This document shows positions 13,307-13,359 of a stretch of DNA of 13,359 nucleotides, piece by piece. The DNA is taken from contig NZ_DHYG01000055.1 in NCBI RefSeq assembly GCF_002414005.1, positions 1 through 13,359 of the forward strand, read 5' to 3'. The notes under the pieces are model-generated. The model did no database searches and was not told where the DNA came from. It saw only the letters and a program-made list of their open reading frames with translations. Both the position numbers and the translations under genes were made by a program. Each line of letters begins with the position of its first letter. Position 1 is the first letter of the stretch. Source of the DNA: Psychrobacter sp. UBA5136. Its GTDB lineage: Bacteria > Pseudomonadota > Gammaproteobacteria > Pseudomonadales > Moraxellaceae.

Positions 13307-13359
13307 ACCAATCCCAACAATTAAAGTTGCGCCCAAGCACGAGCAGTTAAAGACCGAAT

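Overview
The window looks like ordinary chromosome of a gammaproteobacterium of the Moraxellaceae. Psychrobacter is the best guess, from the style of the proteins (FadH, LplA, FadL-type porin), the moderate GC with AT-rich intergenic regions, and AAGGA-type ribosome binding sites. No database search was possible, so the genus is an inference. There are nine full-length protein genes. I see no tRNA, rRNA, insertion sequence, CRISPR array or phage gene.

Layout, left to right. (1) Two short rightward genes (112-552 and 624-1055) encode the two halves of a YeeE/YedE-type sulfur-compound membrane transporter, behind an AT-rich promoter with two perfect palindromes. They end at a strong bidirectional terminator. 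(2) A leftward acyl-CoA synthetase (1142-2806) is divergent from a rightward 2,4-dienoyl-CoA reductase, fadH (3172-5307). (3) fadH converges on leftward lplA (5375-6379) across another bidirectional terminator. (4) A leftward GMC oxidoreductase (6596-8194) closely resembles Streptomyces-type cholesterol oxidase and carries a Tat-like lipoprotein signal. (5) Divergent from it, a solitary trpB-family gene (8506-9732) is followed by an EamA/DMT exporter (9829-10725). (6) A leftward unknown lipoprotein (10772-11494) is divergent from a rightward FadL-family outer-membrane porin (11818-13221), whose upstream region has two good sigma70-type promoters and an inverted repeat over the second start point. 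The last 138 bases hold only a possible promoter for a gene beyond the window.

Functional reading. Four of the nine genes fit the uptake and breakdown of lipids or hydrophobic compounds: the FadL-type porin, the exported sterol-oxidase homologue, the acyl-CoA synthetase and FadH. They sit in separate transcription units, so a shared pathway is an inference. lplA supplies lipoylated 2-oxoacid dehydrogenases. The most interesting points are the lipid-anchored bacterial cholesterol-oxidase homologue, a stand-alone TrpB that lacks the usual alpha-subunit contact motif, an EF-hand-like insert in the FadL porin, and the operator-like repeats at the first and last promoters. I did not find a clearly new multi-gene system.
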